This document shows, piece by piece, positions 13,401 to 22,600 of a DNA stretch of 64,000 nt. Origin of the DNA: Candidatus Methylobacter oryzae (GTDB taxonomy: Bacteria > Pseudomonadota > Gammaproteobacteria > Methylococcales > Methylomonadaceae). The notes beneath the pieces are model-generated. The model had not been told where the DNA came from. It saw only the letters and a list, made by a program, of their open reading frames with translations, and did not search any database. Each line of letters starts with the position of its first letter. Positions within the stretch are counted from its first letter, which is position 1. Both the position numbers and the translations under genes were made by a program. The stretch is from contig NZ_RYFG02000120.1 of NCBI RefSeq assembly GCF_003994235.2, positions 155,564-219,563 on the forward strand, in the 5' to 3' direction.

Positions 13401-13410
13401 AACAGTATGA
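1..13410 (+). CDS. Trans-AT polyketide synthase, 5'-partial: (KS)-DH-KR-MT-ACP-ACP / DH-like-KS-DH-KR-ACP / KS-FMO
   Basis: Giant modular PKS that elongates and tailors an acyl chain bound to carrier proteins in the cytoplasm. The frame is open to base 1. The first residues are a post-KS linker ending in the motif LPGYPYAKQRYW (241-276), so the start codon and at least one KS lie upstream. At least 4469 residues are in the window. Order seen: DH 316-1120, KR 1810-2510, C-MT 2590-3640, two near-identical ACPs (serines 3883 and 4318), DH-like domain 4550-5400, KS 5479-6770, DH 7300-8115, KR 8830-9510, ACP (serine 9724), KS 9955-11240, flavin monooxygenase 11836-13380. No AT domain follows any KS, which is the hallmark of trans-AT systems. 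The gene ends in FMO with no ACP; its TGA overlaps the ATG of the next PKS, which begins with an ACP, so the last module is shared by two proteins. A palindromic repeat sits in frame between the twin ACPs. The family assignment is certain; the product is unknown. Confidence 0.97.
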   Translation, partial: QISAGNELQVADYFQGNIETNKKNRLLPLEGEAGSAYINALVQQKQLSQLAQQWAQGADVDWRGLYSGLGNAGAGPRRISLPGYPYAKQRYWLPEEQRQSAIAALHPLLDRVDSASSFTLESGVAFQKTLSRSHWLLKDHRVNEQPVLPGVAYLELAWAAAAQIGQAPGKIADMVWREALALPSSQTQAEIRVLLTKQGDSTAFEVQSVVPGMPPQQHAYGKFEPSAIASAEPFSWQQIQARCPETIDRQALYDGFSKSGIRYGQAFQCITRLHKNDCEALAFLTLPDCLSGDFSAYRQHPALMDAALQTALAWRDRDSAPQLPFMVEEVAAYHALTTHMIAYTQKIDAQRANVYLLDEAGKVCVQFKNAVFQQAKDSWAEFCYMPQWLLDAPGPVPASSAVSPQTILVFLPPPDDAEAAMQLVDALQRHYAQDRVIPVREDDFDVNAFPEIGRIYFLAGLISRTPDPQQPQQLEAIQAFGVHALHRLVKALSRSVHAERHLRLTVLTSQIHDIDAGVEIFPWVAGLAGLTKTLIREYPHWHINRLSLNPAEVVRGEVSLTTILTEPHHAGAEEVALHRGQRYSRQMVPARLAAVAKTPFRQRGVYLIAGGLGGVGRQLAEYLAENVQARLILLGRKPLDAARIAQIADIEKKGGEVLYLPTDLTSPMQTQAAIAEGKARFGEIHGVFNSAVILQDKALENMDEAAFRSVYDTKAKASVNLCDALEGQDLDFILFFSSILSIIGNPGQGNYVAGGTFQDAFSRYLNQRRPYPVQVVNWGYWGTVGIVATEDYQRRMGNQGMSSIRPDEGMEAIKRILARRAEQVVAVKASPQLQQRMFVSQEKQHQGKTQELPASLNKLSVALNPSTLVQTDLFRFQAGYLALKQFAHQLLFACFRDMGFLDAEPPAAIPPRFSRFYDAARRMLASSGLSATAPVDANRRQTALAEQYPEIRAHLELLVNCVEHYPQLFREEIQPTQVMFPNSSMAKVEGIYKNNPVADYFNALAANSVLAFIEERVKTLADGEKIRILEIGAGTGGTSSCVLEAIAAYRNKLEYVYTDVSSFFLTHGRKQFAERYPFVTFQLLDITKEPAAQKFQPNSFELIVATNVLHATPDIKTTLGNVGSLLKTHGWLVLNEMTGTQDLLTLTFGLLDGWWLYEDRQYRIQDSPLLTPENWTQLFREAGFQQAEILGPSAIVGLDLAQHVLVAEKSARTQQAVADQAAGENIEPVPAVGVKPAREANCKFQNETKHMAHKHDEDFEQRLLDIVLKCVETASGIAAQEIDEDRPFSEYGIDSITGIELINELNQTLSVFLSKTALFDYTTVAALTAYIGEEYGDDIAAVAEKAAATAVAHNIGSEVNEATSFPRSGVGIPEYRSSGEGRRSVLHCVPTPERGNDITANEDLQQRLLDIVLKCVESASGIAAQEIDEDRPFSEYGIDSITGIELINELNQTLSVFLSKTALFDYTTVAALAAYIGEQYGDDIAVPATVPVETPTVQTNNPIAEQAQPGAIGPHCQHYGFQQQGDWLRGEEVVQHYRITVEDNNCIRDHVIYGQYIMPSDAYLEMLYIGTRKLLGFTGGLQVENFNLQFPMITFPGIALDCRLKLTPNAKGDRFAIQSKKDGQPDAYKVSVDGRFKQITEAATVNRDFRQVWERFEIKVHPAEIYTPDAILKVGPSYQTIGEIRIQQQTAVSQLRRSHEGALLKDRFVLEPSIVDGLFATGLYFASFLSGDRKNFFIPVLFDKIKVFRELHDESYYGVVKAVSVKAEHITLDLTLVDRQGNEALSFQGFHLQKILAEDLKKNAQTPADKAAEAKQSNAGEVSEQGMSIAIIGMAGRFPMADGVDQYWQNLEQGKNCVIEVPQQRWSIDEHYDPDPAKRDKTYSKWGGFLKDVDRFDSLFFQISGKEGELSDPQQRIFLEDCWHTLEDAGYSDVALSGLKLGVFAGATKGDYQTKMHHEQGAAIEGFSFAGNEPSVMAARISYFLNLKGPSIAINTACSSSLVAINLACQSLNAGESDMALAGGIHICTTPLFYKLTSKSGMLSATGQCRAFDNDANGFVPGEASAAILLKPLAKALADGDHIYGVIRGIGVNQDGKTNGMTAPSSISQAELEASVYQKYGISPDSIGYIETHGTGTKLGDPIEVEALTNAFRKFTDKKQFCPIGSVKTNIGHTAYAAGVSSVIKVLLSMKNRKIAPSLHCEQPNEYINFQDSPFYVNRDLQDWTVRDGGVRRAAVSSFGISGTNCHVVIDEAPALPLFNPLPSRPCFLIAVSAKTASAFAQKCVELLQWLTQQGNDANLGDIAYTLQVGRSHFGYRAAFLVRSKQELIDYLSSKSLEPERNSASRDLKKQGEQLLRQISGNGFSGAQAYSEQLEQLAKLYEQGYTPNWNLLNPAGEGWRRVSMPAYPFERERLWIPQTAVDEVRGPAANAALHPLLDRINPLLSLEQGLTYEKTFTASDWLLQQHQIGGKGILPGVAYLEMARAAFALSVDRPFELSRIVWSKPLIVERQTPVRIVLEQRGDRYSFSVQSSDGGIHGRGELAFAAPSVIAPMPDRIEALRLAGLPQLSGDKLYSQLQNIGVHHGSGFQCVQRIYLGDNEALAELAFNPGHRQCQAYAYSPSLLDGCLQLGAAFILNRAGGQAISSLLPHSLEKAEFLAPLSETGYVHLESVGPMRFHLSLLNEQGQVCVGLRDVFYQAQKDMFGDFFYRPRWEAKAFSESKPVQAGRNVLFVSVDQQTALDLQDKLKRLHAADSVWEIKLAAQAGKLDERCWQVDYSNPASILECLQAGGFPCPERVYFMGGIQDEPDVTLPDGQLQRSKQLGVLSLLRLIQAMIKQPWLHNRIQLSVLTESAHAVEARQRTNPLVGSIFGVAKTALKEYPQLQVSCVDFCKTDDMAELAKQIQVEPFTDKGREVALRSGRRFVLTLEPLEISAAPQTVFRHQGVYLILGGAGGIGFAFSCYLAEKVNARVVWIGRSALNLDLQDKIAAIEAKGGKAIYVQADAGDLLSLRTAVAQVRERFGSIHGVIHSALVLKDKSLPNMDEATFLEALAPKVQGSVNLHKALDGEALDFFLFFSSGESFTCYPGQSNYAAACTFKDAFARHLQNTAPYPVKILNWGYWGTVGVVSSEAYNQKLAARGVYSIAPEEGMEAIERIMASPFEQVVPMKVSREHLNELGIELYGRAAAHNPKAATEAAAPLSGSGFDEKVEDFVKTVLAQALKIRKTSIDPQASFEIYGMDSLDISSVLQAFERHLGKLPVVTLYQYNTTEELKQYFIEHHRQTLESIVGAAVLSAALPESAAAKPAQASISRDISSGDIAVIGLSGKYPMAKDLDQFWQNLKQGENCIREVPKERWDWQSYYSENKHEPGAIYSKWGGFIDDADKFDPLFFSIPPNEARLMDPQERLFIESAWTALEDAGYTRQALAKQNKQVGVFVGLMHADYESLAGERWSADDPVAAHSSFWSVANRISYLCNFNGPSMAVDTACSSSLTAVHLAYESLVRGECDLAIAGGVNLILHPKHYLRLCAATMITQDSRCKSFGADADGFVDGEGVGAVLLKPLAQAEIDGDHIYAVIKASAMNSGGKTSGYTVPNPNAQAKVIGSALRKANIDPNTINYVEAHGTGTSIGDPIEIAALTQAYRELGVQARQQCAVGSVKSNVGHLESAAGMAGLTKVLLQMRHGVLVPSLHAKTLNPYISFEDTPFYVQQELAEWQPVIVDGKRCPRRAGLSSFGAGGTNHHLIVEEYPEAYKQPASAPGPLVFPLSAKTPERLLAYAESYLHFLEVQPVDMENLSYTLQQGREAMAERLAIVFSTQRELIDKLSRWLREQSGSEDVFQGRVQAETQTQAQYASIREQAQAWVAGHKIDWQDLHARRMSLPTYPFQKESYWIPAKAELGSLSAQTKLMPSGDKQTPIAVDIGVAKSARVEFLPEGRRGSASLSVAVIGAGPAGLAAAKCLLEDGHSPTVFEKTDRIGGIWCFRDGHRGGPYQATRLQTSKFTSLYSDFPPPESMSIFPGVDELNRYFNDYVDHFQFRSHIQLNTGLEQLVRDGDKWSLTLRKADGGHYTQSFDAVSICIGNFWRPKTVSYPGMERFQGEYLHAANYHSPDIFHGKRVLVIGNGVSGMDISVDASKTAKKVTMSLRSKKMVIPRMFGFTTNDGSISSVKRLIINQQRPADVLNEWRASIPQHMAEMENSGLMPEFPVKESILLVSCDFPRTVSEGKIQLKPELRSFSENGCEFEDGSYEQFDIIVDCTGYEEPAFPFLPKSVNVNELYKHQFSPEHPNLCFIGRKHASLSVVPTLELEARWFSKVLTKECKLPDADTMRSVIQSDLRKESKRGQLFPSIDSAQQNMWLAEQIGAFPSPVSDWKRYWQLINMPAIPAVYRLVGPNRWPEAERFLEAIRQKLYINKNDPRLETMKYALLAKLGPENLEIMVKLGQISAAEMDKALVKESVKPHSSTPEETV
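4089..4191. repeat. 103-bp palindromic element (GTTCCCACGC family) inside the PKS coding sequence
   Basis: The ends are a perfect 26-bp inverted repeat (4089-4114 and 4166-4191), each arm itself a GTTCCCACGCTCCGGCGTGG-type hairpin; the middle carries a second small hairpin around 4141-4156. It is translated in frame as a linker containing FPRSGVGIPEYR and VPTPERGND, peptides that are plainly translated repeat DNA. It lies at the junction of the two duplicated ACPs. Related copies are at 28616-28741 and 56741-56890, both outside coding sequence. Confidence 0.9.
4550..5400 (+). other. Dehydratase-fold domain between ACP and KS, second catalytic motif incomplete
   Basis: A hot-dog/DH-like segment placed after an ACP and directly before a KS. 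HxxxGxxxxP is intact (His 4648, Gly 4660, Pro 4675). In the second motif the Asp at 5146 is kept, but the usual Gln/His four residues on is Ala (DGLFA). Pyran synthase and enoyl-isomerase domains of trans-AT systems are DH relatives with altered motifs, but those I know of change the Asp rather than the Gln/His. It may dehydrate, isomerise or cyclise the chain on the preceding ACPs, or be inactive; I cannot decide from the sequence. Confidence 0.75.
5479..9870 (+). other. PKS module KS-DH-KR-ACP
   Basis: KS catalytic triad complete: Cys 5992 (TACSSS), His 6397 (HGTGT), His 6517 (NIGH). DH has canonical HxxxGxxxxP at 7396 (HQIGGKGILP) and DGCLQ at 7873. KR has GGAGGIG near 8850, Tyr 9274, and LKD at the LDD position (B-type). 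ACP serine at 9724 (GMDSLD). Predicted output is an alpha,beta-unsaturated chain. Confidence 0.92.
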
Positions 13411-13670
13411 CCAGCGGAGAGAACATGTTGTCGCAGATAGAAACATCCTTGATCGAAGCGGTCGCGGCTGTTCTGGGTATGGAAAAACACCGGGTGGACC
13501 CCAAGGAAAACTTGAGCGCTTACGGTTTCGACTCGATCACCTTAACCCAGTTGGCTAACCGTTTAACGCAAACGTTTCCTTTTGTGCGCCCGGATGCTTC
13601 GACTTTCTTGGAATACACCACGGTGGAGGCTTTGCAGGCACATTTGCACGACCGTTACCGGGTGGATTTT
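9955..13670 (+). other. Oxygen-inserting module KS-FMO//ACP, split over two proteins
   Basis: KS is complete: Cys 10465, His 10870, His 10993. The monooxygenase has the FAD motif GAGPAG (11845), the group B fingerprint FxGxxxHxxxY as FQGEYLHAANY (12289-12321) and the NADPH motif GNGVSG (12364). The carrier that should serve it is the N-terminal ACP of the next protein (serine 13533). FMO domains embedded in trans-AT PKSs such as the oocydin and lobatamide systems carry out Baeyer-Villiger oxidation of the beta-ketothioester, leaving an ester oxygen in the backbone. The same chemistry is inferred here from motifs and position. Confidence 0.88.
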
Positions 13671-16600
13671 GAAGTTTACTTCGGTATTGCCCGTGCCGAA
13701 ACCCGGACGCCGCCTGCAAGCCAGGCCGGGATAAGCTCCATCGCCGATAGCTATCCGCCCGCCGAACCTGTGCATTCGGAAGCGACGTTTGCGATTCCCG
13801 ATATTTCAGGTTCGCTGTTACTGGATGCTTTCGATGCCGACGAACAACGCGGCCTTCATCAACCCGTGCCTAATGCCTTTGCCTCCGCGCCGGTTGCCGT
13901 TAACAAAACGCAAACCGTACCCGTCCGCGCGATGGACATCGCTATCGTCGGTGTGGCCGGCCGGTTTCCGGGAGCCGATAACATCATCGAACTGTGGGAA
14001 AACCTGTTCAACGAAAAAAACTCGCTGACCGAAGTCCCCGAAGATCGCTGGGATTGGCGCGCGATTTTCGGCGACCCGCAAGCCGACGGCAACCTGACCG
14101 ACTGCTGCTACGGCGGCTTTCTCGACAAGCCCGGTAACTTCGATCCGTTATTTTTCGGCATTTCGCCGCTGGAAGCGCTGCAAATGGACCCGCAGCAGAA
14201 ATTGGTCTTGCAATCCACCTGGGAAACCCTCGAAAACGCGGGTTATTCGATGGACCGTCTCAACGGCGAAGACGTCGGTGTCTACTTGGGGGTGCAACGC
14301 AATGAAAACCTGCTGCAATTGATGAAAGGCGGCAAGGATTTCGGCCCCTATACCAATATCGGCAACACTCATTCGATGCTGGCTAACCGCGTTTCCTATT
14401 TTTTCGACTGGAAAGGCAACAGCCTGACCGTCGATACGGCTTGCGCCGCATCTTCGAGCGCTTTGCACCTGGCCTGTCACGCTTTATTGCGCGGAGAAAT
14501 CAAGTTTGCGCTGGTCGGCGGCGTTACCGTGGTACAAGACTCTTTTTCGCATATCGCCAATCGCAAAATGGGTTTGTTAACCAATGAACAACGGGTTTGT
14601 TCTTTCGATGAAAATGCGGGCGGCTACTTGATCGGCGAAGGCGTGGCGACAGCGCTGCTGAAACCCTTGGCCCAGGCTGAAAAAGACGGCGATTATATTT
14701 ATGGCGTGATTAAAGGCTGCGCGGTTACCCAAAGCGGCAAAACGGTATTTTTGACCGCGCCCGATCCCAAATCCCACGTCAAGGTGATTCAAGCGGCGTT
14801 GCAGGAAGCGGGACTCAAGCCGGAAGCTATCGATTATATCGAAGGCCAGGGCATAGGCACGGAATTGTCCGACAAAGCCGAACTGAAGGCCTATGCCGAA
14901 GTGTTCCGCAACAGTGAAAACCACAAGCTGGGCATCGGCAGTACCAAGGGCAATATCGGCCATGTGGAGTCGGCTTCCGGCATTACTTCGCTGATTAAAG
15001 TCTGCTTGGCAATGAAAAACGGCCGGATTCCGCCGGTACTTAATTTCCAAAAATTAAACTGGAGCCAAAGCGAAGATGAGCTGCCTTTTACCGTGGTCGC
15101 CCAAAAGCAGGCATGGGAGCCGCGTGCCGATCGGAGTCCGCGCCGGGCGGGCGTTCACAACTTCGGCTATGGCGGTTTGACGGCCCATTTCATTATTGAA
15201 CAACACACTAACGCCTGCGAGCGGCAAGTCTTGGATCACAACAGCGTGGCGCAGGAACAATTGCTGGTATTTTCGTCGAAAAGCCGGCCGCAGTTGGACC
15301 GCTATTTGGCGCGTTTTCTGACTTACATTCAAGGTTCGCAATACCGGTATTTCGGCATTCAACGGCTGAATTTGGCGGATGTCGCCTATACCTTGCAAAC
15401 AGGCCGCCAGGAAATGGACGTGCGTTTGGCCGTGGTTGCTGCTTCGGTGGAAGAATTGGCAGCCAAATTGCAGCGTTACCTGAACGGCGACCGCCAAATA
15501 GCCCGGTTGCTTACCGGCACTGTGGCAGCGCGGGCAGCGCAAGAAAAAATTCCGCCGGCTTTATATCAAGCTCGGGCATGGGACCGGATAGCCGGGCATT
15601 GGGTCAATGGAAGTTCTTGGTCAAGCGTTGCGGGTAAAGGACAGCGAATTCCATTGCCCGGTTTTTGCTTTGCTCCCGAACCCGATTTTGAAGCCGCCGC
15701 CGACGGCATCAAACCTCAGCTAAACCCGGTGGATTGGCACCGATTCTCCGGCGCATTCGAAGAGCTTGAAGACATTGCCCGCCAGTTGCTGTTAGACCGT
15801 TTTCAGAGTTGGGGGATATGCCGGACGCCGGGCGAAGAACTGGAGTCCGAGCGTCTGCAAGCCTTATTGGGGATTGCGCCGCAATATCGCCGCCTGTTTT
15901 CGCTGCTGCCGGGTATTTTGGCGAAAGCGGGCATCTTGCAACAAAGCGCGGGCCGCTACCGCGTCATCGAGTTCGCGCCGGTGGATATGGCCGATCTTCA
16001 GCGCAGGCGCGACGACTTCCTTCGCAACTTTCCCGAGCTTAAAGCGCAAATCGGTTTGACTTGGGACTGCCTGGACTGCTTGCAGGACATTTTGACCGGC
16101 AAAATTCCGGTTACCCGAATCCTGTTTCCGGACAGCTCGATGGAACGTGTCGAGAGTTTCTATAAAGGCAATCCGGTAGTCGATTATTTCAACAAGCTGG
16201 TCAGTTGGCAGCTTGTCGCGGCGGTTTCGGAACTGGACCGTCAGCGCCCAGCCGGTGAAAAAATACGCATTCTGGAAATCGGCGCCGGAACCGGCGGAAC
16301 CACCGAAGGCGTTTTGAAGTCGATTGCCCATTTCGGCGAGCGCTTAAGCTATGTTTACAGCGATATTTCCCCTGGTTTTACCCAGTTCGGAAAAAGCAGG
16401 TTCGGTGCCGAATTCGGCTTTCTTGAGTTCCAGGTGCTCAATATTGAAAAAGACATCGTCGAGCAAGGCTTTGCAGAGCATTCTTTCGACTTGATTATCG
16501 CCTGTAATGTACTGCATGCAACGGCCGATATGGACCGGACGATACAGAACACGCGCCACCTGTTGAAGAGCGACGGCAGCATCATCCTGAATGAAGTCAC

Positions 16601-19600
16601 CCATGCGCAAGATTTTATTTCGCTGACTTTCGGCCTGTTGCACGGTTGGTGGGCATTTGCGGACGAGGATCGGCGCTTGCCGGGCGGGCCTTTGCTGAAT
16701 TCGACTATGTGGGCCGGACTGCTTAAGCGGCAGGGTTTCGCTTCGGTCGAAATTTACGGGCAGTCGGGACCCGAAGGAGAGGATAGCGGTTACAACGTTG
16801 TCGTGGCCTCGAACAAAACCGAGGCGTTGGCGGCGAAACCGGCCGCCATCGCCGATGTTGCGCCAATGCTGCTGCCGGACCACGGCCTTATCCTGCAAGT
16901 ACGCGAAATATTCGCCAAAGTGCTGATGATCGATGAAGGCCAAATCGACCCAAACGCCGCTTATGTCAATTTTGGCGTGGATTCGTTTACCTCGCTGACG
17001 GTGGTCAAGGAAATTAATGCCGCGTTTGGCGTTCAGTTGCGCAGCACCGAATTGTTCAACTTCCCCAGTATTAACGAAATCAGCCTGCATATTCAACAAC
17101 AAATAGAGCCTGTAGCGCCAACACCGCAGCAACCGCTTCCCCGTTCCGTGGAAAAGCGCCAGCCTGCTACCGATCCGTCTGTTGATAATCAGGAAGGCAT
17201 CGCGATCATCGGCATGTCGGGCCGCTTTCCGCACGCCAAAAATATTGACGAATATTGGCGAAACTTGGTGGAAGGCCGCGATTGCATCGATGACGTTCCG
17301 CCGGGCCGTTGGCAAGGTAAAGGCTTTTGGGGCGGTTTCGTTGACGATATAGACCGTTTCGATCCGCTGTTTTTTAACATTTCGCCGAAAGAAGCGGAGT
17401 GGATGGACCCGCAACAGCGCCTTTTTGTCCAGGAAGCCTGGAGAACTTTCGAGCATGCCGGATACGCGGCCGAAGACCTGAAAGGAAGCCGTTGCGGGGT
17501 GTATGTCGGCTGCCGGGAAAGCGATTACCTGAAGCCTTTTGCCCAGTTGGGAACCAGCAGCTATCAAGGCACCGGTAACAGCGCCGCGATGCTGTCGGCT
17601 CGTATCGCTTATTTCCTCGACCTCAAAGGCCCCAGCCTGTCGATAGATACCGCTTGCTCATCGTCGCTGGTTGCGATTCATCTGGCCTGCGAAAGCATCA
17701 ACAGCGGGACTTGCGACCTTGCGCTGGCGGGCGGCGTTTCGCTGTTTTGCACCGAGCAAAGCCATCTTATCCTGGGCAAGTCGGGCATGTTGTCGCCGGA
17801 CGGACGCTGTAAAACTTTCGACGACCGCGCCGACGGCTTTGTGCCGGCCGAAGCGGTCGGCGCTGTGCTGTTAAAGCCGCTGCAACATGCGTTGCGCGAT
17901 GGCGACCCTATTTTCGGCGTGATTAAGGCGCACGGCATTAATCAAGACGGCAAAACCAACGGCATTACCGCCTCCAGCTCGCCTTCCCAATCGGCTTTGC
18001 AGCAGGAGGTTTACCGGCGCTACAGGATCAACCCGGAGCGTATCAGCTACGTTGAAGCGCACGGCACCGGCACCGGCCTGGGCGACCCGATTGAAATCGA
18101 TGCGTTGACCGATACGTTCCGGGCTTATACCCAGCGCAAACAATTTTGCGCGATCGGTTCGGCAAAAACCGCAATCGGTCATGGTTTGGCGGCCGCGGGC
18201 GTCGCGGGCTTAATCAAAGTCCTGCTGTCGATGCGGCATAAACAATTGCCGCCAATGCTGCATTTCCAAAAAGAAAACCGGCATTTTCAATTGGCGAATA
18301 CGCCTTTTTACGTCAATACCAAAGCACAGGACTGGGACAACGCAAATAAAGAACCGCTACAGGCCGCAATCAGCGCTTTCGGCTTTAGCGGCACCAATGC
18401 GCATTGCGTGATTGAGGAAGCGCCGCATCGGCCTGAGCCTGCTGAGGGTAAGAAATCCTATTTGATCCCGTTGTCGGCAAAAACCGCTATCGATCTCGCG
18501 GCAAAAATCCAAGCGCTGGCAGGCTGGCTTGAAAACGAAGGCGATGCTTATGCATTGCGCGACATCGCTACAACACTGCTGCTTGGAAGAAGCCATTTCG
18601 ATTTCCGCGTGGCTTTGGTCGCAAACGACAAGCAGGCGCTTGCTGCCTTATTAAAGGGCCTGCCGTCACGGCCCGACAGCGGATGGACAAAGATCAAGCC
18701 GGAACAGGAACGCGGTGCGGCGCTTAAGCAGTTCGGTGCAAGATTGTTGACGGAAATACGGGATTTAGAGCTGCCGGAAAACGAACGCGACGAGAGTTTG
18801 TTGAGTTTGGCCGATCTTTACCGGCAAGGCTATGAACTTGAATGGCGCTTGCTTTACCAGCATAACGCCGCCGCGAAAGGTGTTTTCCGTAAAGTGCCGC
18901 TGCCGACTTACCCGTTCGTCGGCGAACGTTACTGGCTTGCGCCCATGGACGGTATTGCCGTTAATGCGCAAGCGCCAACTGCATTCGTCCCGGTAGCGTT
19001 GCCTTCGGAAACGCCGGAACTGAAGGCGTTCCAGCACGCTTACGCCGAAGTTCCGGGTTTTTGCGCGATGCTGTTAGCCGACACGCTGCACAATATGGGT
19101 GTTTTTGAAATGCCGGGGCAACGGTACTTGCGGGAGGAGTTGCGCGGTCAATTGCAAATTGACGCCAAGTACCACCGCTTGCTGGATGCGTTCTTGAATA
19201 TCCTGTTGGATGAAGGCTATTTGCAACGGCAAGGCGATTATTTTGTTCGTACCGGCCGGGAATGGCGATTGCCGTTTGCCGAACTGCAACAAAGAAAAGA
19301 CTGCTTGCTAAGCGAGTTTAGCCAGATTGGCGCATTCGTGAACCTGATCTGGGTTTGCGTCCGGAATTACCCGGAAGTGTTGCAAGGCAAGCTCAACGCG
19401 ACCGAAGTGATATTCCCAGATGCTTCGTTCGAGTTGGTCAAGGGCATCTACAAGGATAACGCCACCGCCGATTTTTATAACAAGATTCTGGTAAACAATG
19501 TGCTGGAACAGGTCAGGATACAAACCGCGCGTTTACCCGGCAAACAATTGAAAATACTCGAAATCGGCGCAGGCACCGGCGGCACGTCGGCTTTGCTGCT

Positions 19601-22600
19601 GAACGCGTTGCAACGTTTCGGCGATAGCATCAGCTATCTTTACACCGATATTTCATCGGGCTTTATTCAATACGGAAGACGGACTTACGGTCCCCGGTAT
19701 CCGTTTGCCGACTTTGAAGTGCTGGATATTGAAAAAGCGATTGTCCCCGACTGCGTTTATCGCAAATCGTTCGACATCGTTGTCGCGGCGAATGTCATAC
19801 ACGCCACGCGCGATCTTTGCAAAACGCTGGCCCATGTCAAGGCCCTGTTGAAAGACAAAGGCTATTTGTTCCTGAACGAGACCACCGACATCCAGGCTTT
19901 TGCGACGATGACTTACGGTTTGCTGGATGGCTGGTGGTTGTTTGAAGACGACATCCGGCTTGAAAATTCTCCTCTGCTCGACGATAAGATGTGGGTAGCG
20001 TTATTGCAGCAACAAGGTTTTAGTGTTGCGCCGCCGCAAGGTTTGAGCGGCGCAGAGAAGGGACCGGGCCAGCATATCTTGATTGCAGAGCTGTTGGAAG
20101 ATAAGGCCGCGCTACACGACGCCGCGCCTGTAAGCGAGCCGGTACCCGCGGCGGTGCAACCGGCCGCGGCCACGAAAATCAGCCGCCCCGTTCAAGAAAC
20201 GCTGAAACAACGGATTCAGCAAGAGGTTACGGATGCGATATTCCATATTCTGGGCTTGAACGACCGGCAGTTGGTGATGGAAAAAAGATTTGCCGATTAC
20301 GGCTTGGATTCGATTTCCGGCATTGATTTTTTAAGCCTGGTTAACCAACAGTTCGGCATTAATGTCCGGGTCACCGCGCTGTTCGATTATCCGAGCGTTG
20401 CCGAATTATCGGCTTTTATTTATGAAAATTACCGTGAGCAGCTGAGCGCGCCGGACTTTGCCGATGCGCCGGAAACGTCGGCGAATGAAGCTGATGATAA
20501 AGAAGACGAATCCGCAACATCGGCTTCGTGCGATGTACCTGAAATGCAGCAGGACGATATAGCCATCATCGGCATGTCGGGGCGGTTTTCAGGTTCCCGC
20601 AATGTGCATGAATTTTGGGAGCAACTGGCGTCGGGAACATCCTGTATTAGCGAGCCGCCGACAGGACGTTGGGCCGAAGGCGGTTTCCCGCCAGGTTACC
20701 GCGCGGGTTTTCTGGACGGCATCGATCAATTCGACCCGTTGTTTTTCAATTGGTCGGGCGCCGAAGCCGAACAGGCCGATCCGCAGCAACGCCTGTTTCT
20801 TGAGGAATCCTACGCCGCGCTGGAAGATGCGGGTTATGCACCCGCCCAGCTTCGGGAATTGACATGCGGCGTCTTTGCCGGCGTCGGCATGAGCGATTAC
20901 CTGATCAACATGCGCGAGAGAGGCTATTTCGGCGAAGCGCAGTCGTTCTGGGGAAATTCTCCGGCGGTGGTGCCGGCGCGGATTTCCTATTTCCTGAACC
21001 TTAAAGGCCCCAGCATTGCGATCGATACGGCTTGTTCCTCTTCCTTGGTTGCCATGCATTCGGCCCGGCAAAGCATTCTTGCCGGAGAATGCGATATGGC
21101 TTTGGCCGGGGGCGTCTATCTTTGCACGACGCCGCATTTTCATACGCTCGCTGATAAAGCGCAAATGCTGGCAGCCGACGGAATATGCAAAGCTTTCGAT
21201 CAAAAAGCGGACGGTTTTGTGTTCGGCGAAGGCGTCGGCGTAGTTGTTCTAAAAAGGCTGGATGCCGCGATACGCGATAAAGACCATATTTATGGCGTAT
21301 TGAAGGCTTCGGGCGTCAACCAGGACGGCAAAACCAACGGCATGACCGCGCCGAGCACTCTGTCGCAAACCGAGCTGGAAGTTGCGGTCTATCGGCGGGC
21401 GGGCATTAACCCGGAAACCATCGGCTATGTCGAGGGGCACGGTACCGGTACCAAACTGGGCGATCCTGTCGAAGTCGAAGCCTTAAGCAAGGCGTTTCGG
21501 CGTTACACCGACAAAAAACAGTTTTGCCTGTTGGGCTCTGTAAAAACCAATATCGGCCATTCCTCGCTGGCAGCCGGTGTTGCCGGTGTTATCAAGGTAT
21601 TGCAATGCTTTGCCCATAGTCAAATTCCGCCGTTGCTGAATTTTTCCGAAGCCAACGAGCATATCGACTTTAACGACAGCCCTTTTCATATCAATACCCG
21701 CTTGTACGAGTGGAAAAAGCATGGGGATTTGCCAAGAAGGGCGGCGATCAGCGGTTTTGGCTTGAGCGGAACCAACGCGCATCTGGTATTGGAAGAATCG
21801 CCGGTGCGGCTTGAATCCAGGCCGGTAAGGGGAGAAGGGCCGGTGCTGATTTGCTTGTCGGCAAAAACCGGCTATTCGCTCAAACAAAAAATACGCGATC
21901 TGGCCACTTGTCTGGAAGCACAGGGAAGGCAATACGCCTTGGAGTATATTGCTTATACCTTGCATGTCGGCAGGGAGCATTTCGGGCAGCGTTTTGCGTT
22001 GGTTGCCCAAAGCCGCGAGGACTTGCTCCGGCAATTGCGCGAAGCCGACATCGACGCGATGCCGCGCAAAACGTCCGAGCTTTCAGGCGACGCGGAGCTA
22101 TGGCTGAAGCAGCTCCGTGCCCGCAATTTGCCGCTGCCGGAGACGCTGGAAAAACTGCATGCCTTGGCCGCGTTGTATCGGGACGGCCGGGATATGGAGT
22201 GGCTGAAACTGTACCCCGAAGACGTGCGTTATCGCGTTCCGTTGCCGAGTTATCCGTTCGACCGCTCCCGTTTTTGGTTCCCCGCGCCAACAGCAAAAGC
22301 GCTTCAGCCCCAGGCCGAAGCCCAGGTGGTTCCGGTGCCGGGCGCTGCAATGCCTGTATCGGGCAGCGCGGAAAAGACCTGGTGGCAACCTGATTGGCAA
22401 CCGTCGCCGCTGGATTCTTCACTTGCAAGCCATGCGGACGGCCCGCTGTTGATATTCGGTTCCGGACAACAGGACCTGTCCGGCTGGCAAAATACGAAGG
22501 TGGTGCTGGTGACTTCGGGCGAGGATTTTTCGGTCGCTCCGCAAGGGACGGTACCGGGGGCTGACGCCGTTATCCGGATTCGTGCGGGAGAACCGGAAGA

